Position numbers and translations under genes: made by a program
From: Chalciporus piperatus
Taxonomy: Eukaryota; Basidiomycota; Agaricomycetes; Boletales; Boletaceae
Direction: 5' to 3'
Assembly: GCA_038093975.1 (NCBI GenBank)
Contig: JBBPTG010000068.1
Coordinates: 1 to 64,000 of the forward strand
Length of the DNA: 64,000 bases
Shown here: positions 23,500-36,300 of the stretch, in pieces
Position numbering within the stretch: position 1 is the first letter of the stretch
Layout: every line of letters begins with the position of its first letter
Notes under the pieces: model-generated
Seen by the model: the letters and a program-made list of their open reading frames with translations, nothing else
What the model was told of the DNA's origin: nothing
Database searches by the model: none

Positions 23500-24778
23500 A
23501 TGGCCTCTGCCAATCCAATACCACTTCGGGTTTCGAATAAGAAAGCCTATGTGTGGAATGTAGATGGTGGGGTCGATCTCATGGTCACCGTGCAACGTGT
23601 CTGATGAGTCTGAATCTCGCAGATATCGCCAAGTTACGTTCACACCACCACATCTGTGGCGTCTTGACCGGTACACTTCCCCATCTGTCCCAACAAAATG
23701 TATTCTTAGGCGTCCCTCTTTTGCTAATGCCCGAGGAGGTCGTCCTCCTCGTAGAGAAGGGTACGTCAGGTCGTCTATCGGTGTGCCAAATGTGACTGAT
23801 TTAGCACCTTGTTTAATCACAGGACTCGCAATATTAGTAGATGACCAGACTGCACACCACGATCCGACCACGACAGAGCTTGAAAGGTGGGACTCCGAGC
23901 GGCTCCGCGGAGTCGGCGAACAGCTCGCTTTAGTAGAAGAGCACGAAGCCAGGGAGGCACTCAATCCAGATCGTGCAATGTCCATGAAAGCTCTCATCAA
24001 GCGCAAAGAGCGAGAAGAACGTAGAGCACGTGGCAAAACTAATGCTGCTGAATCGTCGCAGGGCATATCCCATGAAAGTCTATTTGCACCACTCAATAAC
24101 GACCTTCCCGACCCCGCCGAATCGCTCGAATCTTCACGAACTGCGGGATCGGCGAGATCTGGTGTGACCGTACCTTTGAGCTCTACGACGCCGTACACGA
24201 TCCATGTACCTGGCGTATCATCCCCGTTTGAATGGTATGCCGATTCAACTCATTCGTTCACGACCCTCAAAGCGGCACGAGAAGCCGGTATATGGGACTA
24301 TCCTGAAACTCCCTTCGAGCGTGCACGGTGCGGCGTCTTCCGGGATTTGTGGGAGCAGGGTTGTTTCATGGGTGGGGGGATAAGGTTTGGCGGCGAATAT
24401 TTGGTGTATCCAGGTGCGTTCCCCCACTCTCTTCTCTTTCATTTTGTTTGCTGTGTTTCACCCACCCGTGGCGCCCCATTGACCTGGTTAATTTCGGTCC
24501 CCATTGAAATGACTGGCGCTGTTCTTATCTTTCTGAGCACTTTGTCTGAGGTATTCTGATTTGTCTGTGCCCTTTTGTCTTTAGGGGACCCGCTACGATA
24601 CCATTCCCATTTTGCCGCTACCGTTATCGAGTCTCCAGATGCCGCTCTCCGGCCGATGGAGATTGTTGCTCATGGTCGGCTTGGAACGGGTACGAAGAAG
24701 GCCCACCTATTTTGCGAGTGGGAGGAAGATAAGAAGTCTGTGACTTATTATTCAATCGAATGGGCAGGATTTGGGTGA
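23500..24778 (+). CDS. SEN34: tRNA-splicing endonuclease catalytic subunit SEN34
   Basis: The ATG at 23500-23502 begins MASANPIPLRVSNKKAYVWNV, an intron follows (acceptor about 23622), then DIAKLRSHHHICGVLTG and LGVPLLLMPEEVVLLVEKG. A charged middle has ALIKRKEREERRARGK. The nuclease domain shows FRDLWEQGCFMGGGIRFGGE, then YLVYPGDPLRYHSHF across an intron (24415 to about 24585). The spacing matches the catalytic Tyr and His (Y-x7-H) of human TSEN34, and the catalytic Lys is likely in GTGTKKAHLF. The stop is at 24776-24778. Sen34 cuts the 3' splice site of pre-tRNA introns. Convergent with the EI24 gene, 160 bp apart. Confidence 0.93.
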
Positions 24779-24938
24779 GTGGCGCATATTTCAGGTAAAT
24801 GAGTGCCAGGAAACACGTCGCTCTCGTGACATCCGTAGTAGTAAGACTCAACAAATGCATTCCATCGTAATTGGCAGTGTCCCTGCAGGTATAACAACAT
24901 CCAAAGATCCACACGAAAAATTAAGCCAAAATTTAGTA

Positions 24939-26386
24939 CTAATCCCTCTTGCGCCTGTCAGAGCTCCGGATCGCGTTTCGCTCGACTGGTCGCCCAGGAT
25001 CGAGGAATGGCGGTTGGGGCTTCCTCGAGCTCACGCCAGGCGGAATCCGGTTCAACTCGATTCCTGCACCTTCTTCAGCTTTCTCGGACGAGTTGCTGAG
25101 TGCTCTATGGTGGCGGGGCTCACGAACGCCCCCTCCAACACTGAGGATTCGAACGATTAAATCATTAAGCCAAATGACCACGGCAAAGATAGGCAGCCGA
25201 ATCGGAACGAGCGGCGAGGGATAGCGCGCTGCATCGTTACTTTCGGCGGAAGGTTGCGGATTAAACGGATCTTCTGGAACGGGCTGGGCATGCATCGCCA
25301 TAATGATATACTGGAATGGAAGATTAGCTGACCTGAGACAGTCGTGATACGGCAAGTAAGGCGCAAACGAACCCCAGGGAATAGAAGTGCAAAGAGGGCA
25401 GCGTTTGCGAGACCGCTTCCCCAGGTGCAGATTGCCGCGGAAGGGAATCCGAATGCAAAGTAGTACATCCAACGTTCCTCGAGGTATCTCACCCTACTCG
25501 AAAGAGGGAGGCCGCGGGCGATCCAGATGAACCTATTCGCGACAAAGGTCAACCATGTCACCGTTTCGGATCAAACATTGCGTGATTGAGACTCACTCGA
25601 AACAGTAATACCTGGAATGAGTAAATTGTCATCGTTAGGACATGTTCCGGAGACAAAAGGCTTGGCGCGAAACTCACGCATCGATCCAACACATAAAAGC
25701 GAAGCTTATCATCGGACCTCCATACGGAATTGCATCGAGAGCGAAAGACACGATCATTGATGTGAGAACCATGACTGCTCGATAGGCGGACGTCGCCAGC
25801 ATGGTGAGCATTCCTGTGTAAGTCACAGGTTGCTGCTGGGCGGCACGGTTCCCATGCTGGAGGACGAATGTACGTTTGGCAATAAGATTGCACCACGAAC
25901 TCTGCAAGGGACACGGTATCATGTTAGAGTGGCTTATCGTAAAACTGACGTGGGAACGTGTTGCTGACGTTGAGGTAGAAGGACACTCCGACAACAGGGA
26001 GCAGCCAGAGTACTCTGTAGAACCACCCGACATTCCGGTGTAACCAACTTGGGTGGTCGTGGACGAGTGGTTGAAGTATCAAATCGAACGTGTAGATTGA
26101 GGTCAGAGAGAGGAGGTTGAGGAGGAGAGACTTGAGGATGTTAGACCGGATTTCAGGATCGCTATGTGGTGTGTGGGATGGGGAGACGCGAGTAGACGAG
26201 AGAAATGGTGTACCTTGATGCAGTCCCTATGACCAGATCCCATCTGAATGCGTCAAAGAGGCCAGTGAGAAACCATTTGGTCTGGAGCCAGAGCGTTTCA
26301 CGGAGAGATAGGAATGTGGGATAGGCAGCGCGAGAGCTTGAGTGTCTGTGAGCATATTCATAAGGGTGTTGTAGTCGTCTTGGCAT
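24939..26386 (-). CDS. EI24 (etoposide-induced 2.4) domain membrane protein
   Basis: The proposed start is the ATG at 26384-26386 (MPRRLQHPYEYAHRHSS), but an additional 5' exon cannot be excluded. Exons then give FLSLRETLWLQTKWFLTGLF, SDPEIRSNILKSLLLNLLSL, WLHRNVGWFYRVLWLLPVVG, SFALDAIPYGGPMISFAFMC, and YYCFEW joined to RVRYLEERWMYYFAFGFPSA, with several hydrophobic membrane segments. The tail is hydrophilic and ends at 24939. The order of aromatic-rich membrane segments matches EI24 family proteins, which are ER membrane proteins linked to autophagy and apoptosis in animals. The fungal role is uncertain. Confidence 0.82.
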
Positions 26387-27128
26387 GAATCTAGCACCGT
26401 CTGTCTTAAGTGCTGCTCTTCGCCACTGTGAACCAGCTCTTCCACTAAATGAAGCTGTGAGATGCCAAGTGACGTGTGGAACTGATCGGCAACTTCCTCC
26501 CACCCTCGGCAATTTAGCTCAACCATAGCCGAACCTTCCCCGCAAACCCCTAGGTGTATCATCGGCCCACCCATCGGGGTACGCTCAGCACGTCGTATAC
26601 TCAATGATCCCAAGCTCATGGTACATCTTGGACGTATTTCCAACAAAATTGGTGTCGCGGAAGACACTCCTGAGCATTTGCCGAGATGTTCTCCTCCGCA
26701 CTCGCATCCTGACTTGACCAGCAAATCATATCTGACAAACGCTCATTACCACTCGCATCCAGAGAACGTCCCGCTAATCCCTAGAATGAAACATCACCCA
26801 TTCATTTGGCAGAGTAATGTACAGTCAAACGAGGTTAGAATGCGCGGTAGAATTCTTTCAGCGATAAAAAACAATACAGGAGAGATAATAAGACGGAGAG
26901 AATAATAAAACGAGAATGGCACAGAGATACGGGGACAAGCATATCGAGCGATCACAGGCGTACAACATTCGAACGCAACCCTAGCGAGAGTGAGACAATA
27001 GAGAGACAGAAAGTGCATGCTCGAAACTCAAGCAACAGGACGTATCACGGTCTATTTCGTCACATCAGCGAAATTCGGGAAAACAACGCGATGAGGTACA
27101 ACCTTCACTTCCTCGGACCGCTCACAAG
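26387..27128. other. Intergenic between EI24 and histone H1
   Basis: About 740 bp lying 5' of EI24 and 3' of H1, both on the minus strand. Only short unsupported ORFs are seen. An A-rich stretch around 26860-26910 may be part of the H1 3' region. Confidence 0.4.
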
Positions 27129-28358
27129 TTATGTCGAAGCTTTAGCAGAAGCTCTCCTTGAAGGCACCTTCTTGCTGGCGGGAGCTTTCTTACTTGCTGG
27201 CGCCTTCTTAGCAGCAGCGACCTTCGCTTTGGAAGGAGCAGTCGTGCCAGTGAGAGCCTATGCGAAGTCAGCCTACCGGATAGAAGGACTGAATACATAT
27301 CTGACCTTCTTAGCCGTCCCTCGCTTTGAGGGGGCAGTCGTCTTCTTTGCGGGTGCAGCCTTCCTGCCAGGAAGAACCTTCTTGTGAGCTTTAGCGACGG
27401 GGGCCTTTGGGGCTTTGGCAGCCTCAACCTTCTTCTCGGTCGCCCTCTTGGGGGCAGCTGCTTTCACGGCGGTCACAGCCTTTGTCTTTGCTGCCGGCTT
27501 TTTGGCAGCGGTGGATTTGGTAGCGGTGGATTTGGTAGTGGTGGCCCTGGTTGAGGCCGTCTTAGCGGGGCGGGCTTTGGTGACAGCTTTCGGTGCAGGA
27601 GCCTTGGCGGGTTTGTTCTGAAGATAGGGATCAGTAAAGTAGTCACGTGCTGGATGGGCACGGACCTCCTTCGACGCAGACGTATCGGCGGGCCTAGCGT
27701 TCTTTGGGGGGAGTTTAACTCTCCCTGACGGGCCTGTAGTGAGCTGAGTGAGCACATGAATGAGTACATGGATTTCAGTGAGTGTCACCTTTAGGTAGCA
27801 CGAATATGCCCTTTTGGGCGCCAGAGGTGATAGCTCGTGCCAACTGAGTGTTCTGAGCGTTACCGATCTGAAGGTTGTACTGCTCCTCAACGTATCTGGA
27901 CGGTGATCAGTCAGTTGTTCACTCGCATGCTAGTCGTGGAAGACATACTTCTTGATGTGGGGGCGGGATACTCCCTGACGAGCTTCCTCTGCATTTGCGA
28001 TACACTCCTATTTACGGTCCCAGGCAGTCAGGAGCCATATCAAACATGAAGACAAGACCCAGAGCGAAAAATCGGTATGAGAATGACTTTAGCCATCATC
28101 CAGAGTCAGCCGCACAGAAAAGGGGGTGGGGGGACGAGACGTCCCCTCCGCCCTGCCTTTTTGGGCTAACAGTGCCCGACCACACATATATGACGACGAC
28201 GGCGATGCAAGCCCGAAAGAGAATCGGAGACGCGATGGCTATGGAATGGGATATCAGCTACTAACCTTAATCATGTCAATCCAGCTTGGATGACTAGGGG
28301 CGGGACGTGCGGCGGCCTTCTTGGTGACTTTGGTGGTAGATGATTTCCTTGTAGACAT
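27129..28358 (-). CDS. Linker histone H1
   Basis: The ATG at 28356-28358 gives MSTRKSSTTKVTKKAAA, then HPSWIDMIK at the exon end. After an intron of about 290 nt, long for this window, come ECIANAEEARQGVSRPHIKK, YVEEQYNLQIGNAQNTQLAR and AITSGAQKGIFVLPKGPSGR. These form the winged-helix globular domain (S/R-HIKKYV, AL-KG...KGPSG). The C-terminal half is rich in Lys/Ala/Pro with tandem-like KAPA, KST and AKK segments and ends KASAKAST-like at 27129. Linker histones bind the nucleosome dyad and compact chromatin. At least five exons. Confidence 0.93.
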
Positions 28359-29071
28359 CTTTGGAAGATATGATGTGTTGCGACTGTTAAACTTGATGGA
28401 AGGTGTCCGACTGAGGGAGTTGGGAGCTTGAGAAGAGGTCCGACTTATGACGGTAGTGGTTAAGGAGAGAGAGGTGTTAAAACTCCGAGGGCGCGTTGAG
28501 CAGTCAACAAAACTCAATTCGCGGAGTCACGTGAGTCAGTATTTGAGATATGGTGAACGCGACTGCCTATCACTCCACAATCGCTAGCTGGCCTACCCAG
28601 TCTGTTTGGGGGTGAGTATGAACCACGAGCGGGATGTTACGCTCCCAAACGAACAAAAAACGCGGTCGGAAACAGCAAACGAGTGTTGTATAAAAGTTAC
28701 GCTCAAATCTCATGCGAAACCTGACAAATAATTCTGAAAGTTTGTGGGGAGGCTCAAATTATCGATCTGGTTTGCCCGAGTACGTTGGAATCGTGAATTT
28801 CTGTCCGCTACTCATTTTTTGGTGCGAGTAGAGATTCGGTATGTATGAGGGACGATAAACGGACGCGCGACGCGTCCAAAAAAGGAGCGCGTCTTGCGCC
28901 GTCCGCATATGGTCGGTCTCAGATCGCCCTCGGCATCATTTCCCGCGGTCACGATTGGCTGGAAGAGGAACGGGAGCATTAAATTGACGAGCCCAAATAT
29001 TTGGTCAAGTTTGAAATTCGTGAGCAGTTGTCTGCTCTTGGTACTAGATTGGTGGCACAACGTCAAGCACC
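28359..29071. promoter_or_regulatory. Divergent intergenic region with one ACGCGT box
   Basis: About 710 bp separate the H1 start and the MZM1-like start. ACGCGT occurs at 28870-28875 within a GC-rich patch, about 200 bp from the MZM1 ATG and 510 bp from the H1 ATG. Histone genes are often S-phase regulated, but no function is shown. Confidence 0.35.
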
Positions 29072-30201
29072 ATGTCCGTGCCGCCGAGCCTCAGAGCAGC
29101 TGCGCGGTCTGCCTATCGTGACTTACTGAGGGCTTCCACTGCCACTTTTGCAGGTACATCAACCAGTCCTCTAACGTAGTGGTTCCTTCTAACCTTTTCT
29201 CAGGTGACACCCCAATACAGAAAGGTCGTTTGCGCGCTTTAACCCAGACATCCATCCCATTGACTTCTTCGTAGCTTTCCGTAACCAGATGCGCACAGCT
29301 ACACTAGCTTTAGATGATACGGCACGCAACGACCCGGCTCATGTAGCAGAGAAGATACAACTTGCCAAGGAACTGGCAACTATATTACGCAAGAACGTGG
29401 TTCAGGCCCAAAAGGTTGAGTCGGGTGATAGAGAAGAGGCATGGAGTCAGTTTGATATCGGCTTTTATTTTGGATTCGGCTATTGACATCATTTCTCGTA
29501 GGGCTACGCTTCACACCAGACACAGAGATGGGAGACAATTCGACCATCAAGGACCCTCCACCGATCGAGCCTATGTCAAACCGCCGAGCACGCAGAATGG
29601 AGAAGGGAGGGCAAACGTCAGTCCCTCCGAGCAATCGAGGACTTCTATCTGAAGGCTGATGTTAGGGACACTGCAGATGCTGCTCCTCCTGATGTGGTCA
29701 TTCCCCGCAATTTCTCAGCATTGAAAAAGGTCCACAAACAGCGGAATGTACCAGTAATTCGTGAGGAAGACTTAGAGGAATCGTTCGTGCGAGGTATGTT
29801 CGTTGCCAATTCACAGTCACATGATCCTGTGCTTACTTGTTTGCAGGCGGTGGTCCTGGTGGGCAATCGATCAATAAGACGGAAAATAACGTTCAGCTCC
29901 TTCATAAACCCACTGGCATTCGCGTGGCATGCCAGGAGACTCGTTCCTTGGCTACGAACCGAATGTTGGCTAGACGACATATTTTGGAAAAGGCGTGTCA
30001 TAATATATCTCCACACATCTACAAATTGGTTCTAATGCAATTCCATTCCTTGCTTCGTACGATTAGTTGGACAAACTATATAATCCAGGTCTTTCAAAGG
30101 GGGATTTCCAGCGAGCGAAACAAAATGAGAGGGAACGTCGACGACGCAAGAAGGCAAAGAAGAAAGCTAATCTGAAGGAGAAAGGTGACTGGGAGGACTA
30201 A
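29072..30201 (+). CDS. MZM1/LYRM7-like LYR protein joined to an RF-1 (GGQ) domain protein
   Basis: The ATG at 29072 begins [19 protein letters not shown], an LYR-type motif of the complex III assembly factor Mzm1. Exons continue [15 protein letters not shown] and [18 protein letters not shown], then [15 protein letters not shown]. Read without splicing, this frame stops at 29657-29659. A 49-nt GTCAGT..TTAG intron (29617-29665) would instead continue in phase into [41 protein letters not shown] and [18 protein letters not shown]. That is the GGQ domain of small mitochondrial class-I release factors (yeast Rso55, human MTRFR type), with the basic tail [18 protein letters not shown] and a stop at 30199-30201. 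The RF-1 frame has no ATG of its own upstream. Either one fused protein or two overlapping transcripts. The intron at 29993-30066 seems to be GC-AG. Both halves point to mitochondria. Confidence 0.75.
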
Positions 30202-30496
30202 CCGAGACCAGTTGGACTCGTCTTTGCTTCACCTTCAGAAGAGTTAACTGACGACGAATTAATGAATGAGGGTTGATGTGTTATGAGCCATATGAGAACC
30301 GAGTCGACTGATCCGATTGAGTTCTTGAGACAAAATGCCAGCGTTGTGATGTGCACGGAACACTCCGGTCGCAGTAAGCTGCACAGGGTGGTGGGTCGAG
30401 CTGCGTGCGGGTGAAACGCGTCACCGTCAACATCCCCCCCGCAGTGGCCCAACCTATTGACCACATTGTACATTCGATAACTACTCGCGATCGTCA

Positions 30497-32459
30497 TGTC
30501 CACGCAGAATCATCCATCGTTGTACACTCTTGCGACTATAGTCAAGCGGTAAGGATTCAGCCAAGGTCTCGGGAGCGCGGATATTCATCAGATTTGGTTA
30601 CAGCCTGGAAGCCGTAGCCTCCCGGTTCGAAGACCTCGAAGACACTAGACGCGAGACGCGGAGACAGAGCACTAGCACCGTAACAAGCTTCGCTGAAGCC
30701 CCCGCAGCTGCTTCTCCGCCTCCACCGCCACCTCCTCCGCCTCCACCTCCTGCACCACCCGTCATCGTGGTCCAACCGACGATACCCCCTAGCGTCCAAG
30801 CCTTTGATACGATCGTGATCGATGCTAGGCTCACACCCCTGGTGGAGCTCACTAAGGCTTTCGCGCCTCAGGTTTTGATAGATCAAGTATGCTTTCACGC
30901 AGTGGATCAAAGATTGCTTCTTACACGATGTTTCCGATAGGTGAACTTGTTTGCGGAAGAGCTTGATGTATTACGCAGTCTTTTGCTTATGGTCGCAGCA
31001 TGCAAGAAGCCAGACCAAACCGCGTTCGGACAATTGTTGAACCCGTTGCAGGCCGCGATTGAAGCGGTCACTCGTGCCAAGGAGGCTAATAGGAAGGAAA
31101 GGGAATGGTTCAACCATCTCACCGTCGTTGCTGAAGGTGCGGTGTCCGCTGGTTGGGTTATAATGGCAAGTACTTTTGATATCATACGCGTGGATTCCTC
31201 GAGTAACAGTCTTCGCAGGAACCCAAACCGGCACAACATATCACGGAGATCAAGGACTCCACTCTGTTCTATTCAAACAGGGTTCTCAAAGAATTTAAGG
31301 ACAAGTTTGTACATTCTCTGGATCTTTCCAGAAATCAGCTGATCATGGTCTCAGGGATGCCCGCCACGCTGAGTGGGTTCGCGCCTACACTGGCGTTCTC
31401 GACGAGATGAAGCGCTATGTCCTGGAGAACCATCCAACAGGTCTTTCATGGAACTCTAATGTAAGCTACATTGCAGTCTGTTCCACCTCCTCGCTGAGAC
31501 ACATGACAACAGGGCGTTCCTGTTTCAGAATATCAAGCACCTTCGGCTTCAGATGCTTCGCCGCCTCCGCCACCTCCGCCGCCTGTCGGTGCGGCCCCGG
31601 CAGCCGCACCAGCTGCCGGAGGGGTTGCTGCTGTATTCGCTGAGTTGAACCGTGGCGAGGATGTGACGAAAGGCTTGAGGAAAGTGGATAAGAGCGAGAT
31701 GACTCACAAGAACCCAGCTCTTCGCGCAGGCAGCGTCGTTCCAGAATCTTCAGGTACGCTGACCTCCTTCAGTATCACAGATACCATGTAGACCGACAGG
31801 CTCTGTCCCACAGTACCGACAAAGAAACCTACCAAACCTGCAAAGCCAGCGGCTTTGATGGGCAAGAAGCCCGCCAAATTCGCCCTGGAAGGTAACAAAT
31901 GGATCATCGTGAGTTGACCTTACCTTCGGTTAGCACGCGGCGCTCATTTCGTGGACAGGAATACCAAGAGGACCAGCCAGGGCTTCAGGTAATGGATGGT
32001 GAGATTAATCAAACTGTCAACTTGTTCGGATGCAAGAACACGACTATCATCATCCATGGCAAGATCAACGCGGTCACCCTCGGTACGTATCTCACCCCTC
32101 GCGCTGAATTCGGAGTTTAGTGACCTTTTTTGACACCAGTTAACTGCACAAAGACGTCTGTTTTGGTCGAATCTGTGATTTCGTCCGTTTCAGTCACGAA
32201 GTCCCCATCATTCCAGCTTCAGATCACGGGATCCGCTCCGACTATCCAAGTCGATTCGACGGATTCCGGTCAGATTTACCTTTCGAAGGCGTGCCTCGGC
32301 GTCGAGATCACAACCGCCAAGTGCAGTGCCATTAACGTGAGCTTACCGGTGGAAGAGGAGGAGGATGGCGTTTTCCAGGAGCAAGCCGTACCTGAGATGC
32401 TGAAGACGATTGTCAAAGACGGGAATTTGGTTACGACTGTCGTGGAGCATGTTGGCTAA
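30497..32459 (+). CDS. CAP1: Adenylyl cyclase-associated protein CAP/Srv2
   Basis: The ATG at 30497 gives MSTQNHPSLYTLATIVKR and, after an intron, LEAVASRFEDLEDTRRET, the N-terminal oligomerisation helix. A first polyproline run (about 30716-30760) is followed by the helical folded domain: FDTIVIDARLTPLVELTKAF, VNLFAEELDVLRSLLLMVAA and GWVIMEPKPAQHITEIKDST. A second polyproline run is at about 31555-31580, then GGVAAVFAELNRGEDVTKGL and KVDKSEMTHKNP, the WH2-like segment. The C-terminal CARP beta-helix includes NLFGCKNTTIIIHGKINAV and LSKACLGVEITTAKCSAINV. Stop at 32457-32459. CAP recycles actin monomers with cofilin and, in fungi, tethers adenylyl cyclase. Complete domain order. Confidence 0.95.
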
Positions 32460-33356
32460 CAATTTCGTGGGACGATGGGTACCGGATTTCATGACAGTCC
32501 ATTTAGATGCACACATGCCAGTTTATGCTATTTCTGATGATATGACATTGCTTTGCACCTCTTGACCTGCTGGCGATGCTGGTCATTTCTGACCCATCAT
32601 TTTCGAGTAAGCCTCTACCATGTAATCCAGGTCCGTCGCACTCGATTCGACCGGCTGGACGCTTCACTGCTTGATTCACGTTCAAGGGGTATCGCGCCTC
32701 CCGTGTTTATGAACCATGGTATTGACCTATGTCGCCATGCACGAAGCCCTGATTGTGAAGCCCACAAATCGTCCGGCGAATGCTATTAACGACGGATGCG
32801 TTGAAAGGAGTGTCATATGGAGTGGGACGTAATCAAAGTTGAGGTTCTTCATCACGACCACTGCGACCCAGCTGCCAGGAAGGCTCCGAGTGATGTCCCA
32901 GAAGCTCCGGTGTATGGCTTTTCATTGCACGCGGGCGAATTTGATCCAGAGGTTGTGCCGTTGAGCACCTGGCATCTTCCTCATTTCACTCATGAATTTC
33001 TCTGCAAAGGAGCTGTTGTCGGCCGTCGTTGTGAGTGTCTGGCAATCATGCACGAATTTCCCAAACACGGGATGAAGCAGGGTCAAACTTGGAAGGGGAG
33101 GCGTCGCTTTTCGAAATACGAAGGCTGCACTTGCTTGATCATTCACATCATGATACGCACCTGAATGCAATACCTCGATGTCGAAGTGTATGACGACATC
33201 AAACCCCTTTCTGGCTTATCTCGGATATCTCTGCTCCACTGTACTTATGTAAGGATCACTTTTATCATCTATCTCATCAGCACTTTCATCACTTTCACCA
33301 ACACCAACAAGAGCACCAACCTCAAGCCCAAGGCCTAAACCTCGCTATACTTGAAT
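32460..33356. other. Intergenic, no confident gene
   Basis: About 900 bp. A plus ORF at 32817-33164 (115 residues, His-rich near its start) and a minus ORF at 32922-33170 overlap. Neither has a recognisable domain or a splice partner. It could hide a small gene, but the sequence alone does not support one. Confidence 0.35.
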
Positions 33357-36300
33357 ATGGACAGTATTGGTTGGCGAGCCCACCGACAGGCAGAAAAAGT
33401 AAGCCGTCTCGTCGCTGAGATGTTGTACTAGTGGCGCTAACCTCAATGATCATGTTCCGCACAGGATGATGAGTTCTACCACCTGCAAGGTCAAAGAGGG
33501 CCAGATGGTAGATTTGTCCCCGTGGAGGAGGTAGGGCCCATGCCGGATGGTAGTTTTGTTGGCGGTTTTTCGCCGCCCGTTCACAGCATGAACCCCTCCT
33601 CCATGTCACGTAGCGATTCTACTACGCTCGCGAAGCTGCCTCCCGCGGAACGTGCCCGGCTACAGAGAGCTCCCCGTATGAATCCAAACCTTCAGCTGAT
33701 GGTTGGTCCCCTTCTACGCTACGACACTGTCGATGCAAATGGCCTCTGGCGCGGTGCAGCGTTGATAGTTAGTGAGTGTGTTGAACGGATCAGGATGAAC
33801 ATCCGCTGACTTTGCATGGACCCTGTCACGTAGCTGCGGACTCGGGATCTTCCTACGAACCCCATCCTACATTAATTTACCAGTGGGACCCTGATGAACA
33901 AGTGCAGCAGAGAGACAGTCGCCAAGGTGCTGCCTCTGCCTTTGACCTTGGTCCTCACCCATCGGATCCGCACTCTACGGCAACGTCTTCGCACTTACCG
34001 ACACCAGGACCACAAGGACCCGAAGGTCTTGGTTTCGGTGACAAGCCCAAGAGCGGTTCAATGCGTGATCAAACGCAACGTGTCGTTGGCCAAGAGATCT
34101 ACGTCTACGCTGGCCATGCCGGGTAAGCGCCGCCCCTATTCTGCTTGAGAAATGCCATTGACCACGTCCAGGACGTTCACGTTCTGGAGGTTCCCTATTC
34201 AAATACAACTAGGAAGCAATGAACTCTGTATCAAATATAGTATCAACAACGGGATACAGCTCTCCTTCTACGTCCCAGCTGCGAACCAGAACATGCGCTG
34301 GGCTGCCCATTCTGTACGTGAATCCTTGACTTGATCTTCATATTCTTATGTGCTCTTCTACTCGCCATTCATTGAACGTTCTCGAAGTGTAACGGGTTCA
34401 GCGCCGGAGTAAACCAAGAAGAGTTCAAAGGTCCAGGATACAGAAGCGGCTATGACCCTATGTGGTTCGACTTACTCAAGGCGCATGCCAAGGAGCCTTT
34501 CCACGTGCTCGTTGGCGGAGGTGATCAACTCTACTGTGACTCGTACGTCATTACTCGCTCGCGGCTTGTACAATGCCAACATCACGGACAGGTTGACCAG
34601 AGAACCAGAAATGCAAGACTGGGTCCATCAAAAAGACCAACTAACGAAGTCAGAGTATCCGGTATCCCAAGAAATAGCGGCTTGTATCGACCGCTTCTAC
34701 TTCAATCACTACTGCGCCTCCTTCAGGAATGGTGCGTTTGCAAGAGCGAACAGTTCCATGTGAGTGGCTTTGTGACCTGTATTTACGATCGACTCACTTT
34801 ACGCTAGACCGATGCTCAATATGTGTGGTAAGCACCCATTTATCTACACTGATTCTAGTCTATAACCCGAATTTAGATGATCATGGTGCGTGCAGTTTGA
34901 CGTTCTCAATCATGGTCCCGCTAATGCACACTTATTTAGATCTGGTGTGTATTTTTCGAATGGCGATGGTTTTTACTCATGCGCATCATGAAGATCGACG
35001 GTTTCGGGAGCTGTGAGGACATTTGCGCGGTGATCTGAAAAGTACACTCACAAAACATTCAGATCCTGATAAACTGCAATTGTCGCCAGTGTTCCGCGCG
35101 TATGGTTCTCGCAGAGGTTTCTGTACTCATTGATCTAATTTTTTTTGCGTAGTATTGGTTCCAGAGGATATTTCTTCTTCTTGCTTTTCCAATGTTTCAT
35201 CAATCGTGCGAGGGTCATTGATATCTTCGGTTCCGTGCACTGACGAACTCCATAGCCTATATTGATGAGTCGGACGATCGTCAAGTTGCCCGCCCTTTCA
35301 AATCTTTGATTCTTGGTGCACAAGGGCCCTACGTGGGCCTTCCTTCGCACTCCTTCCTCTCATACATGGGTCCTAACGTGCGAATTCTAATGCTGGACTG
35401 TCGGTAAGCACGTAAACAGTTCAAACTATATGGTTTTCTCATTTCAAACCAGGGCCGAGAGAACGTTAGATGTAGTTTGCAGCGTTAAACAGTACCAGAT
35501 AGTGATGGAAGCCATCAAGCAGATGCCTCCCAACGTGGAGCACCTCGTTATACAACTAGGTTCTAGTGGCTACTGTTGCCAACCTTCGCTTTGCTGACTA
35601 TGCGTTCTAGGCGTTCCAATTGCTTATCCACGCATGGTGTTATTGGAGACTGCACTCGGTCACCAATTGAACCCTTTGACGGCCCTTGGACGGGGCGCTC
35701 GCCTTGGTCTAGGCGGGTTCGTGAATCACTTCAATGGAGATCCAGAGTTGCTCGACGATTTGGTATGGTCTTCCAGGTCGATTCGCCCGCTCACTTCAGT
35801 AATGTTGACTTCCCTCCAGAACGATCACTGGACTGCAAAGTCTCACAAGGTGTGAACGAACGTTTCTGTCATAACTACCATTGATGTGTGGGGATCATGA
35901 TGTTTCTAGGAAGAACGCAATCGGTTCATTAAGGAACTTCAAGGGATATCAAAAATGAAACGCCTTCGTATCACCTTCCTGTCAGGAGACGTACACTGCG
36001 CTGCTGTTGGCGTTTTGAAGACCCTTGTTGTGGGCGGGAAGAACTCGAAGGCCCAGGACGTCCCGCCGGCCGTTGATTATCGATATATGATCAACGTAAC
36101 CACGAGCGCAATCGTCAACACGCCGTATGTCGATTCTTTCCGGAGCTAGACCGGATAATTGACGAATGACTTTTGCTAGACCTCCTGCCGCAGTCATCGC
36201 GATGGTTTCCACATTAGCTACTTCAAAACACAAGACGCTGCATCATGCTGAGACAGACGAGACTATGGTTCAGTGATGCAATTTGCTTGACGTCGACGAT

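Noticed and set aside
23350..24198. 282-codon minus ORF
   Set aside because: Antisense to SEN34, whose motifs and splice phases are secure.
30598..30852. Glycine-rich minus ORF
   Set aside because: Antisense of the polyproline tract of CAP.
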